From NCBI GenBank assembly GCA_003254905.1, contig QANU01076963.1, forward strand, positions 95,548 to 159,547: a DNA stretch of 64,000 nucleotides. Reading direction: 5' to 3'. Under the pieces are notes generated by a model that saw only the letters and a program-made list of their open reading frames with translations, was not told where the DNA came from and did no database searches. The DNA comes from Nissolia schottii (taxonomy: Eukaryota; Streptophyta; Magnoliopsida; Fabales; Fabaceae). Below are positions 31,941-43,522 of the stretch, piece after piece; position 1 is the first letter of the stretch, and every line of letters starts with the position of its first letter. The position numbers were made by a program, and so were the translations under genes.

Positions 31941-34871
31941 AGAGGCTCCTTTATGAACTTTTATCAAGTTCTTTCCACTAAAGTTTTGGTCATTATCAAG
32001 TTTTTACCTTATTTGGGCCGCTGGGGGGTAAATGAGAGCCCAAATTAAAGGGCCCAATGGGCAAAGAATATCCCTTTCCGTACACTAACCGAAAATTCAC
32101 TATTTCAATCCAACGAGAGACCAGAAACATCATTTCTGAAATGGAGATTCCAAAAGATTTCTGAAATCTTTCGAAAAAAAGAAGTTTGAAACCCAAAGAT
32201 TTGCAGAAGGAAACTAACAATAAACATCATTTCTGAAATGGAGATACCAAGTGAAGAAGGGAATCTGCGTGATTGAACCGTTTTAACGATTAAACCGATT
32301 TACATTGTTTCGGCTACAAGCATGAATCTTGCTTTGTTGTTGCCCCCACAAAGGAAGGGCTTCTTATAGGCTTTGTGTTGTTAATAATTTAATCTTATTC
32401 AATGTGACTTAGTTCTCATTTTGATATGTCGTCCATCCGGCCATGTCACATAGTAATAGTAGGTGAATATATCAATATATGTGTCACACGTGTTTAGCTT
32501 TTTCAAAGTTCAAAACACAAAATTATGTGTCTTGCAATTTTGTTTAAAAAAATCCATGTATCCAATTGAGTAATGGGTATAGATTATCATCAATATAGTT
32601 CACGTGCCTTTTTCTCCCATTACTGTTGGCCTGTTGTGCATGCTCAAGTATAGTTCAATTAAAGGAAAATGCCTTGTAAACCGAAATCAAATTTCGTGCG
32701 GTGACAACAAATAGATACTATTGGTCATTACTCTCTTGATATATGTCATTATCCCTTTGATTTTCGGGTTATCACTGCTTAATTTATTTATTTTAAATAA
32801 TTTTTATAGTTAAATTCATCCAATTTTACTATTATTTATAGGGAGGTGTATCATAAACTTAAATGATTCTCAAATCTCTTATAAGTTGATTCTTATTAAT
32901 AAAAATTTTATTACTGTCATATAAATTTATAAAACATGAAATGATAAATGAATTTAATTATAAAAATTATTAAAAATTGATGAATTAAGTAATATTAAGT
33001 ATTTAAGTAACCACCGCCTTAATGTTCTCCCAGAGCAATGTTGTTGACTCCGAAATTTTAGGACAGGAGAAAGAAAATTTTAACTTTCTTTTTCTTAAAA
33101 CGCAATTCAGTTACTCCTTATTCTAACTTCGTTTTAGAAAATCCTATTCGAGTTATTAAACATTTCCTTTCTCCCTTCTCTCTTTAATTTTACTCATTCC
33201 TATTGGTCAGTTAAACTTTCAGGATGTTTTTCACGAAAAGCTTTCCAGCTACATAGTAGTTGTCTAGAGTACATATTTTAGGTCTTATGTTTATAAATAT
33301 ATATATATACATACATATATATATATATAATATATATATATATATTAGGTCTTCATTGTTGTAGGAAAATGCTGTTAAGTAAAAAAAGAAAAAAATGGTA
33401 CGAATATTGACGGATGACTTGGTCTCCTCCTATAACATTATCACTTCGTGAATTCTACAAAATTCATTCTTAAAATACAGTTCAGATTGTGCTGTGTATA
33501 TTCGTCATAATGGCTTGGCCTCCTCCTTTAGCATTGCTCTTTCTAATTTACTATATAAGACTTCATTGTTGTTATACTGAAGTTTGGCACTACATAATGA
33601 CATGATCACATGAACGAAAACCAAAATGACGAAATCGATAGTATGCGACGACATTTTGTAGGTTCAGTTATCTAATTGTGGGCGTCCATAGTGATAAGAT
33701 AAATCATGTTTTTATTAAATAATTTAAATTTTTAAAAGAGATATGGTAAGATAAATCATGTTTTTATCCAGTAAGGTAAGAAAATTTGTATCAGCAAGTG
33801 ATTTACAGTCGTGATTTTGGATAGAGTAGATAGGAATGTGATTAATCTTCATTGGCTTCTGCTCTTAATCTGATACATCTCTGAATCTGATCCTGTTGTT
33901 TTTTCCTATGAGGCCTAGGGCCGAGCATATGAATATGTGACTTTCACGGCCCAAGTGAACAATCATTGAATTGAACCGCGTCAACTGTTTCTTTCTTGGA
34001 TTCCTTGGGTGCTGATGTTTGTGGGAAGGGACAAATTTTAAAACGTAAAAGGAACTTTGTCCACCGAAACCACGCAATGATCATGACCCAAGCGACATCA
34101 TCATTCAATATCATGAGCAGATGGAGAGAGAGAGAGTGTGTAAATGAATTTTTAAAAGCAACTTTAGTCCACAGAACATGCTTAATTTTAAAACAAAACC
34201 TGCAAGTTGTTTTGAGAAAAATGTTATAGAAATCAATGCAAACAACCAAACATGATGATAACGGTGGGGATCCCAATACTCACGTTCTTTTTACCCATCC
34301 CTTCCTGCTCCGGCCCTCCCCCACCTCTTTCCCTTTTCTTTTCATTTTAATGATTCTGTTGATTGATAAGACATACTAAGAGTTAAGAAATGAAGGTTCA
34401 TTTCAAAAACAAATTTATCAACCAACAAATTCCAAAAATAACGAATCTAACTATAGGGAATTAATTACCACGCCAATTGTTAAAAGACATAACTGAATTG
34501 GTAAGTAGAATTTGCAACAATCTAGATCCAATTACACAAGCTCTCTGCGCCTCATTATCACAGATCAAAGTATTATAGTGCCCAATTGTCATTATCACAG
34601 ATCAAAGTATTACAGAGCACGATGAAATAGACAAATGCCCAAGAAATGTATTATGACGGAAGAAATCAAGCTTAATATAATTTATCTCATTACACATCGG
34701 TAATCGTTCATGATTCGAAGGCAAAGAAGATTACTTCTTAATTCAATTTCATTCACGATCTCCAAAATCACTCCAAAGAAACATAAGCTTTGAACGCACA
34801 ATATATAAACATAATGATATTATTAAAATACAACATCACTTACCAATCAATATTTTGTTTTCACTACTTAG
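31941..34871. other. Intergenic, AT-rich, foldback repeat and microsatellite
   Basis: Contains an inverted repeat around 32770-33000 (arms AATAATTTTTATAGTTAAAT and, inverted, AATAATTTTTATAATTAAAT) that looks like a decayed MITE, an (AT)n cluster at 33293-33346, and a direct repeat of CATTATCACAGATCAAAGTA at about 34552 and 34591. No gene-like ORF. Confidence 0.45.
32770..33000. mobile_element. Decayed foldback MITE
   Basis: Arms of about 60 bp are related as inverted copies, with GCTTAATTTATT on the left against ACTTAATTCATC on the right and a shared AATTTTTATA-TTAAATTCAT core. No target duplication could be set, so boundaries are approximate. Confidence 0.5.
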
Positions 34872-35237
34872 TTAGTAGTCTTGATCAACAAGTACAGCTC
34901 CGCCATTCTTGTTCTTCCCTTTACCCGTCCTTCTCTTGCTAGTGGTCCCCGCGGCGGCGACACCGTCATGGCGAATGTTGCCGTCGTTGTACATCAACGG
35001 CAAATCGTTGGCGTCTTCGCCGTCGTCTTCTTGGGTGGCGATGCGGATGCAGGAGCAGCGGTTCAAGGAGGCAAAGAAAGCCATTGTGACGCCGTTGATG
35101 AACCACATGGCCACCCCATCGAACTTGCCGCCGCAACCGCCGGAAGAAGAAGAAGATGACGTGTCCCGGGCGGGATTTGATGATGGTCGGAGAGTGAAGA
35201 AGCCGCTGCAGCTGGAGGAGGAGGTAGTGGCAGCCAT
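34872..35237 (-). CDS. Small conserved plant protein of unknown function
   Basis: Single exon, 121 residues, starting MAATTSSSSCSGFFTLRPSS. The longer ORF upstream opens with GTG, so the ATG at 35237 is the first usable start. A Ser/Gly-rich head is followed by a compact hydrophobic core, FDGVAMWFINGVTMAFFASL, and then NRCSCIRIATQED. The acidic and basic tail (LPLMYNDGN, then a KR-rich stretch) ends in DQDY. I remember closely similar short proteins in Arabidopsis and other dicots annotated only as hypothetical, with the W-x-INGV-AFFASL-RCSCIRIAT core conserved. The core could be one membrane-associated helix, or a buried helix followed by a Cys pair. No enzyme motif is visible. Confidence 0.75.
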   Translation of the reverse strand: MAATTSSSSCSGFFTLRPSSNPARDTSSSSSSGGCGGKFDGVAMWFINGVTMAFFASLNRCSCIRIATQEDDGEDANDLPLMYNDGNIRHDGVAAAGTTSKRRTGKGKNKNGGAVLVDQDY

Positions 35238-37739
35238 GGATCTAATTTCTTCCACGTTCACCCAAGAAAATAAAAGAAAGGAAAGGGGCTTAAGAAGCTT
35301 CACGTTTCGTTGCTATGCTACCTACGTTTAATTATTTATTAATGTTATTAATTTACTGTTATTATAGCTCAGTTTCCGGCATGTATCATTATTACTTTAA
35401 AAGAACATGGGTTTCGCTATTAAGTGATACCTGTTAATAAACCTAAAATGAAAAGATTCAAGTATTTTTCATTCATTAAAAACTTTAGAAGTTATATTTT
35501 TAATAAAATATTTTTATTTTAAACTTCTTAACCAGTGTTATAATATTATTTGTTAGTTTTTTTCCAAAAGATGTCATCAGTATTTTATTTGATAAAATTT
35601 TAATGGATTCATTGTTTTTATTAAAATTTCATCCAATAATAAATATGATATAAATTTGGACAATACAATGATTTATATACCTAACACAACTTTTGTGTTA
35701 ATTACCAGTAACATAATTACCTTAATATATAAGTAAGTAAAACAAGTTGCACCTCTCCTACTTCTAAATACTCCATCCGATTAAAAATAATTGAAACAAA
35801 TTAAAATAGAAAAATAAACAATTACTTTAAAATAAAAATGCTATTAAACATTAATTTTAATGTAAACACACAGTTTTCTCACTCAGTCCACACTCAACAC
35901 ATATTAATGAGATTTGGGTAAGAGTTTGATCTCCACTAACCCTGATTTCCTCTCCTGCCCACTCACCCCAACTAGGGAGTCCAAAGTAAATAAAAATAAA
36001 TAAATCTATAATCTCCCTTGCGTTGCGTTGTATCTGACATAAGTAATATAACATTTTCATAATTATTAATACGCAATAGACACAGCTCCCTTTCAAACTA
36101 TTTTCATAAATCTGATGGGCATATATATGGTTGACAAAGTAATAATATTCATTAGTAATAATATCTTTTGAGGAGGAGTTACTTGACTACATCCTGAATT
36201 TCCAGCTAAAGATTATCCTGTAAAATTTTTTAATTAACTTCTTTGTTAGATTACAATATTTATCAATCCAACCTGAAACATCATCAACTGTAGGTTACAG
36301 TATTGCCTCAAAAATTGATATTTTCCGATAGCGATATATAAAACAAATTAATATAACAATCAATGACAACATGATATTGCACATTTTTAAAATAAAAACA
36401 AAAAAGGTTATATACAACTGTTATTGCCACAGTCCTGCAACGATCACTGTTCATGTATATGTTTGTAATGGTGGGTATTATAAATCATAATCATAATTTG
36501 GAAACGTAAACAAGAATGAGCAAGGTAAGGAAATGATATGTGAAGTAGTGGGTCTAATCATTGGTGGTAGTACCCCACAGTCACAGTGGGTCTACCAATT
36601 CCAGATATTGAACCCATCTATCTCCGATTACATAATCTAGCCAACCCACCTACCCTTAAAAAAAGTGACATTCTAGGCAATTGCTTTTGACAACCAAGCT
36701 GAATATTGGATGACAAAATTTGAAAGGAAATTTTGTCTGCAATTTGATTTTTAGATGAAGACAGATTTGGAATTTGGATTGCTAATGAGGATTTTGGAAA
36801 ATGACTATTGAATTTGGATCCTGACCTTCCCTTTCAGGAAGGACTTATTAATCTATGCCACATTATTAGAGGAAGCAACACAAGCCCAAGAGGCTGAAGA
36901 AAAATTGAAGCCCAAGAAGCTACAGAGCAGCAGGGCAGCATTGAGCCCGAGATCATTTTCTGAAACATAAGGTTCTCTGCTATTATTGACCAAAAATAAA
37001 ATAAAAAGTCCTCTGCCATTGTTCTTCTAGAAATTGTTAACCATGTGATAGATATAATATTGCTGACTCACTCCGTTCTCTTTCTAGAAACCGTAGGCTA
37101 GAATAGAAATTTGTTACAGAACGTACAGTTGCTAGATTTCTTAGATTTCACGTAGACTCTTTTCGGATTTGTTTCTATAATCTTAAGCTTCTAGAGCTTT
37201 GGGAATTGGCTCTTTTACTATGAATCCTAAGAGTAGTTAAATAACTTCCTTCTATATTTTGTAACTTTTATCCTAATGTTATTAAAATGTCCTTAATGAG
37301 AAAAATTAAAAGTTTCTTTAATTTTTTATTTATTGAGACTCCACATTTTAATGTTATACCAATTAATGTCAAATAAAAAAAAATTAACTAGTTTTGAATT
37401 AAAAAGGTTAAAATAAGAAATCAACCTGTTAAATGCCTATTTTTTTTTAAGCTTAATGCAAATATTTTGTGATAATATATGAATTAGATAAATGTGAGAT
37501 TCTATTTTGGCTGTATAATGTATTTCAATTCAAACAAGCACCAAGAAGGTCTTCTTGTCGTTGCTAGATTAATTACATTACTCATGAAAGAAAAAAAAAC
37601 TTTTACGAACAAAATTTGGTATTGACTTAGGTACTATATAACTGAGATGAGTGAAGGCACAAAACTTCGACAAATCAGTTTTCCCCTCACCACATCTCGG
37701 GTTGATCAATTGAGTTCATCCCATCTCGAGATAGTTAAC

Positions 37740-38045
37740 TGAAGAACCATAACTGTTAAACAATAATAATGTCTATAAATACCCGCTGACATATTTATAT
37801 GCAACGATTTTGTGCTTTAAGAGTATTGTAAAGCTTTAAACAACGCATTTAAGCCTCATCCAAGCTGTTACAAAGACATATTAAAGGCTATTTAATGACC
37901 ATAACAACCATCACTATAGAAGACTATATAAGAAAGAGCAGTGTTCATACTCAGGTACATCTTTTCTAACTAATATATACTAAAACACTTAAGAAATATA
38001 CTTACTTGAATGTCGGAGTGTCTTTTGCAGGTACCACTATCGTCA
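37740..38045 (-). repeat. Dispersed repeat family, copy 2
   Basis: On the minus strand it begins GTACCTGCAAAAGACACTCC and later reads TATTTATAGACATTATTATT, aligning with copies at 12898-13190 and 58950-59225 along most of its length. Confidence 0.65.
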
Positions 38046-38830
38046 CTCAAGTTCAACACTACCATCACTACAACTACATCAGCCAAGTTCATCTCTTAAA
38101 GTTTTTGAGTTACGCTCAAGGTCCGAAGTGCAGAACTATCTCAGATACTTATGTAACAGTTATGTACAAGATAATATTATACTTTAACTCAATACAAAAC
38201 CTTAACTTAAATCCTTAAATAGAAAATGTGTAATAAAATAAAAGTTAAATAATATATCTAGTTTAACCAAATGAAAATATACCATTATTTTGGTAAACTT
38301 ACCAGACATGATCATTTTGATTCCTTAACCAAATCCTTAATTAATCTCATATTTTAAGTTGAACAAAATTGCTTAAAATACTAGTATTAAGTTTATCCAA
38401 ATGAAGTGTGAATCAAAAGTTATGTACATGAAAGAATTGTATGCGTAATTACAAGGTTAATAGATCTTTTCATGTAAAAATTAATCATATTAAATCATGT
38501 AATAAGAAATAAAATTATAAAATCTTAAATTAAGACATATTAATTTTAAGAAAATTTTATTTATTTTATTTATTTTTAAATAATTAAATAAGATCAACTT
38601 TAACGTGAGATAATTCATTCTTAACTAGGAGAGACGATTAATCTCCTCATGTTAGGATGCTTGCTACTAGGCTAGAAAACGTGCCATAACTCTATTCGTG
38701 GCAATTAAAGTCCACACATATATATGTTTAGGTTGAGACGAGTAATCTTCCTTGTGGCGTTTACTGAATCTAGACCGTGCCCGATAAGCATGTTACCATA
38801 TCTCACATTTTATATATCTTTCTATCTACA

Positions 38831-38840
38831 TATATAAAAT
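38831..38840 (+). promoter_or_regulatory. Probable TATA box of the phytosulfokine gene
   Basis: TATATAAAAT, 106 bp before the ATG, followed by a CT-rich leader (CTCTTTCTCTTCC). A second TATATA lies about 20 bp upstream. Confidence 0.5.
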
Positions 38841-38945
38841 ATTTCTCACAACTCTTTCTCTTCCATTCCACACACACGCACACAATCTGAGATTCTCAGT
38901 GATAAAGTTGATCAGAAAAATAAAGCAGAGAACTCATCAGTAATT

Positions 38946-39431
38946 ATGTCTAATAAACTAGCCACCATCTTCACCTTGTCTCTTCTCCTTTGCTTTGGCT
39001 TAATCTATGCCTCTCGCCCAAACGCTGAATTCCATGCCATCTCTTCACTGCATGATCAGGTACGTATCTTTCTTAATTCTAATTATCCTCCTCAAAACTC
39101 GGATTAATTAAGCCATAAATTTGTATGTGCTTCTTTTAAATTGTTGTTTGATTTGTTCCTTATTCATCATCACGAACTTTGTCATGTTAGATATATATTG
39201 TTGATATTTAAATTAATTTGTTCACTTAGTATTTATTAGTACTATTTGGGGTTTGAGGAATTTACATGTATGTTTCGAATGAAGGATGTTGAGGAATACA
39301 AAGCACCAAAATTAGAGTTGGATGATGAGAATTGCGAAGGAGTGGATGGGATAGAGGAATGCTTGATGAGAAGGACTCTAGCAGCTCATGTGGATTATAT
39401 CTACACTGAGAAGCATAAACCCAGAAATTGA
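38946..39431 (+). CDS. Phytosulfokine precursor, variant pentapeptide YIYTE
   Basis: Two exons, 38946-39059 and 39285-39431, joined in phase 0 (CAG|GTACG, GAAG|GATG), give 86 residues. Residues 1-22 form a secretion signal (LATIFTLSLLLCFGLIYA). The conserved C-terminal block reads C-EG-VDGIEECLMRRTLAAH, then DYIYTEKHKP. In the family the Tyr-Ile-Tyr-Thr-Gln pentapeptide is tyrosine-sulfated after the Asp, cut out in the apoplast and sensed by the LRR receptor kinases PSKR1/2 to promote growth and modulate defence. Here the fifth residue is Glu (GAG), not Gln (CAG); everything around it fits the family. Poly(A) signals AATAAA at 39482 and 39501. Variant PSK pentapeptides are known to me from legumes, but I cannot confirm that YIYTE is one. 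Confidence 0.93.
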
Positions 39432-41111
39432 AGATCATTAGTTGAATCACATGCATACACAGGACCCCATATAACAAATACAATAAACCAAACATATATG
39501 AATAAATAATGCATATTTTCGTGTTTATAAATAATGTTTTATCCCTTGATAAAATATGCTTCGTTTTACTTATGCCGTTCTTGTTTTGGTCTTGCCTGAA
39601 TTTTGCTTCATATGTAGTACATGTACAAAACTTATTAACGCGAGAGTAAAATTTTGCAAACTGCTTAAACCTCTGCTTCGCTACACTTTATGTTCTGATC
39701 AGCAAACACGCATTATATTTGGCACGTGCATGCACGACTCACATGCAAATCTTTTGAGTGCTTTCAAATAACACAAGTTACACAACCAATCTTTGGTTTA
39801 ATTTCTCCACTTTCGTTTCTGAAACATATTCCTACAGGAGCTTCTGTTATAAAAACAAAGGTTCAATGTTACAATTATTAGTATGGAATAGTTTGTGGCT
39901 TTTCAACAACTGATTAAAGAAAACGTTATATGTGGATCTCAATTTTTTATTGATGATTAATTGGCATTTGGCCCTAGCTAGGTGAGCCCTCAATAATTGA
40001 CACCACAGTAAATAAAGAATCACTTCAACTGATATAAAGTAGTAACAACATATTAATCCAACTCACTCCTGCTTATGGATGAGACTAATTAATTTCTTGT
40101 TTATTTTTCGAGCCTTGCGCCCTAAATAAGTCTCTGATGTAAACAGTCACTGTCATTCTCAAACGATACGACTCTGTTTTACTTAAACAAATAACAACGG
40201 TTGCTGCAAAATTGCTTCTAATTTTCCCATATGTATTTTATTGCGAGAAAAGATCAATCAGTCTACACTCTCTACAGGGTATTGCGGAATTGAAAATTAT
40301 GATATGACTCAACTTGGCGACCTGGGGAGAAAAAGGCACTAAATAACATGGTTTTTAGTCAAACAAAGTCATCGCATGAACAAGAGGTTCCAATGATTGA
40401 GAGCACAATGGCAGTGTTTACGAGTATAGACATAGAAAAAATCCAACATGTAACATCCCATGAAATCAAACCTTTGCTTAATTTCCAACTGCAGATCCCT
40501 TTGTCCATCAGCACCTAAAACTAGCTCAAAAGTAAAGCATAGTAGGGTCAAACACGGTTGTGCATGTTTGTCATCATGCAGAAGTTTTTTATTAAGAGTT
40601 CAATGGGTCGACCATAGAAGGAGGCCAAGACTCAAGTCCACCCAAAAAATGTGACACGTCACAAGCTAACAAGTGAAGGCACAAGAGTAATTTCATCTAT
40701 AGTTATGTTTGAATTAACTGTGAAAATAATATGCCAATAACTGATTATTTACATAATTGAAAATAGTAAGTCGAATGGTGATGGCTGCCGTGTTTTGATT
40801 AAAAAACACTGTCCATATCCATAAATTTGTACTGGTCCAAGGATGTTTCACAATTTACGCTACCTGATGGTCGTCAGATCAAAAACAAAAACTGTCCTAT
40901 GGTCGCATGTTAGCTCTTGCATTCCTATGAAAATCTCTCATAAAAGATCCATCTTTCCGAGGTAAATCTATGAAGTAATTGGTTCTAAAATGTGAACCAG
41001 AAAACTCTTCTATAACCGTCTTTCATCTTTAAATACTGTATTGCATGAAGTTCTTGTATGCTCAAGGAGGAAATCTCCTCTTCATCCACAATTCACTTTT
41101 ATCCTTTGATT

Positions 41112-41149
<38 letters not shown>

Positions 41150-42250
41150 GATAAAAATCAGGGGCTCACATGAAAAAGGGAGCACATTACTTTTCCTCCG
41201 TGGAGGAAGGATGACTCCAGTAGTGCCATACTTAATAACCTACGTTCTCATTTTCCAGCGAGTATCTTAAAATGACGTTATGATTTAATCATCCGTTCAG
41301 CTTAACCACACGGATACTCTTGTAAAACATAAAAAACCTACTGTTTAAGGAAGACATGTTCCAACTTAAGCCTTCTACACTCGAAGCACTTGAGATCCCT
41401 CACTCATACTTCGACAGGATCAAATGGGTTATATGGTCCATGCAAAACGTGATAACTAACGTATCAAGCAAATTGCAATACATATATACGGCTTTTTAAC
41501 TGTTAACTCTTAACTACAGATCATTCGATCTCCAAGAAAGAGAACGAATCAACAATACGCTAGTTAGCTTGACAAAGAGTGACACTGACCTGTTCCAGAG
41601 AAGCTAGAGAGAAACAACGTATATTCAACTGGATAGAAAAAGATCATTAAACTAAATTTCTAACCTTGCTTTCCCTGTACTGGAATCAATGTCATGAAGA
41701 GAAGACAATTAGCCAATTTATAAATGCAGAGCAGTAGAGACCAGCGCTAAAGAAAATTCCTAGTGTAATCAGTCACTAAGCGGTTAAATGTAAGATTACT
41801 CAGCAGTCAGTTGGCAGTTAGAGAGGATAGAATCTGCTAGGTGATCTCAAATTTATGCAGGAACACAAAAAAGTCAAGCAATTATGACTGTCAATTTGTC
41901 ACAGGTCATATAAAAGTACTCAAAAACTGGGTTTCCTTCTGAAAGACTACAATTCCTATACTGCTGCGGAGGGAGCCTTTTTTTGTTTCATCTCCTGAAG
42001 CAGGAATAGAAACGATAGCAATTTTCAACATGTTATGCAAATCTAACTTGAAGACCACTCAACCCATTTTTTACTGGTGTGAGAAAAAAGAGGTAACTTG
42101 AAGATTACAGCATGCATTTTCACCTACTGATATAGCACCTCAATTTTGTAATACTGGAATGTATAGAGGTAAAAAAGTGGTCTAATTTTTTTTTCATTAT
42201 ATTCCAACTGCATTACAATTACAACTAAAAGGTAGGATTTAATCATCAGA
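39432..42250. other. Intergenic, no supported gene
   Basis: 3' flanks of two convergent genes. Contains a (CT)n tract at 41119-41147. The minus-strand ORF at 40369-40551 has an exon-like stretch (ELVLGADGQRDLQLEIK) that I cannot place in a family. Confidence 0.4.
41119..41147. repeat. (CT)n microsatellite
   Basis: About 14 uninterrupted CT units in intergenic DNA. Confidence 0.95.
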
Positions 42251-43522
42251 CTAAGCAGGCAAGACAATCGAACTACCACCCAGAATATGCAAATAAAAAG
42301 CAAGGCACATAGTAAGAATGACTGATGACTTAGCTCCAACATATCTAACAACTTCAAACCCTTTGTCCACAGCCTCATCATGAACATTCCTCATACCCCT
42401 CTTAAATCCATCCGATAGTCTCCATAACAAAAGCGCCACAAATGACTTCATTGCTTCCATTGTCACTCTCCCCGTTACATCAATAACAAACCTTCGGTTG
42501 GCCGGCACTGACATTGTTGATTTAATCTGGTCAAGCAACCCAGCATCCTGAGTCCCACCAGCAGGGCCTCCAAGTCCTGAATGCTTAACGACCAACGGAT
42601 CTGCTGGTTCAAGGCACCCATCTTCATTTATAATTGGACCATCACCCTTGAAAACAAGGGAAGACACATAGGAAGTCGAATTCGATTTCACACTTGACTT
42701 CGTCAACACTTGGTGAGATGTTCTAACAAAAGTTTCCACAGCGCCATTACACAGAGAAACCAGAACGCCCTGCACTTTTTCCTGGTGCTTGGGATTGGTC
42801 ATTCCAGCAAACATTTCATCGAAGCTATTGACATCCATTGTTCTGTCCAGAAAAACGGCAACGGCAGTGCTCACAAAGATCTGCACCAACTCCCCTACGA
42901 GCTTCCCACACCTCTCATCGCAAATCAAGTTCACCCATCCAGGCACATCCGAAGCCTTTGATTGAGCATTGAGTTTATCACCCATCAATTCAGCCGAGCA
43001 AAACCCCAAGACCAGATTCCTCGCAAAGCTTCCAACCACAACCGAGACGAAACCGGTCCCAGCCTTGGAGAAGAGCCTGTCCAACACCCTATCCGTGAAG
43101 CCATTAGGGTCTGCGCTGATTTCCGAGATTTTACCGTTGCTCGCATGGGATTTATGCCCTAGCAAAATTCCCAGCGTTATGGCCTGTGAAACCCTAGATA
43201 ACGACCCCGAGAACTCCTTCGACGTCGCAATTTTGGATAACTGCTTCAAACTGTTGGGGATTTCGTCCGAATCGGAATTCAGGAATTGGTTCAAGTCCTT
43301 CGAGACTATTGAAATGGTTTCAGCGGAATCGGAAACCAATTCGGAGAGAGAAACGAAGGTTCTGAGGAGCTTCATGAGGCGGATCCTCTTGCGAGCCACG
43401 GAGGGCAAGTGGTAAGCCTTGTATGCGCCATAGCCAGAGGCTCCGAACGCAGCAATCAGAAGAAGCCATTTCTTGTTTCTTCGAGAGAAATCGAAGCCCT
43501 TGCTGAGGAGTGGAACGTCCAT
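42251..43522 (-). CDS. PHLOEM PROTEIN 2-LIKE A10-type membrane protein
   Basis: Intronless, 423 residues. The start is the ATG at 43522 (MDVPLLSKGFDFSRRNKKW); the ORF further upstream opens with TTG. The N-terminus has a basic patch and then a hydrophobic segment (WLLLIAAFGASGYGAYKAY, about residues 18-36), followed by HLPSVARKR. This order is the hallmark of plant proteins named PP2-A10. A long helical middle follows (LVSDSAETISIVSKDLNQFL, IPNSLKQLSKIA). The C-terminal part contains RRFVIDVTGRVTMEAMKSFV and a second hydrophobic segment (VILTMCLAFYLHILGG). Despite the name I see no Nictaba-type lectin domain. The likely topology is membrane-anchored at both ends; function not established. Length matches the family. 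Confidence 0.88.
   Translation of the reverse strand: MDVPLLSKGFDFSRRNKKWLLLIAAFGASGYGAYKAYHLPSVARKRIRLMKLLRTFVSLSELVSDSAETISIVSKDLNQFLNSDSDEIPNSLKQLSKIATSKEFSGSLSRVSQAITLGILLGHKSHASNGKISEISADPNGFTDRVLDRLFSKAGTGFVSVVVGSFARNLVLGFCSAELMGDKLNAQSKASDVPGWVNLICDERCGKLVGELVQIFVSTAVAVFLDRTMDVNSFDEMFAGMTNPKHQEKVQGVLVSLCNGAVETFVRTSHQVLTKSSVKSNSTSYVSSLVFKGDGPIINEDGCLEPADPLVVKHSGLGGPAGGTQDAGLLDQIKSTMSVPANRRFVIDVTGRVTMEAMKSFVALLLWRLSDGFKRGMRNVHDEAVDKGFEVVRYVGAKSSVILTMCLAFYLHILGGSSIVLPA

Larger units (their letters stand above)
35238..38945. other. Intergenic, repeat fragments, then the phytosulfokine promoter
   Basis: Contains a Stowaway-like end near 35767 (TACTCCATCCGATT), retroelement-like debris around 36830-37200, and dispersed repeat copy 2 on the minus strand at 37740-38045. 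No gene-like ORF. Confidence 0.45.

Noticed and set aside
34872..35303. 143-codon version of the 34.9-kb gene
   Set aside because: Its first codon is GTG; the first ATG is at 35237, and the added residues do not look conserved.
40369..40551. Exon-like ORF ELVLGADGQRDLQLEIK
   Set aside because: No splice-compatible neighbours or family match could be found, so it was not called a gene.
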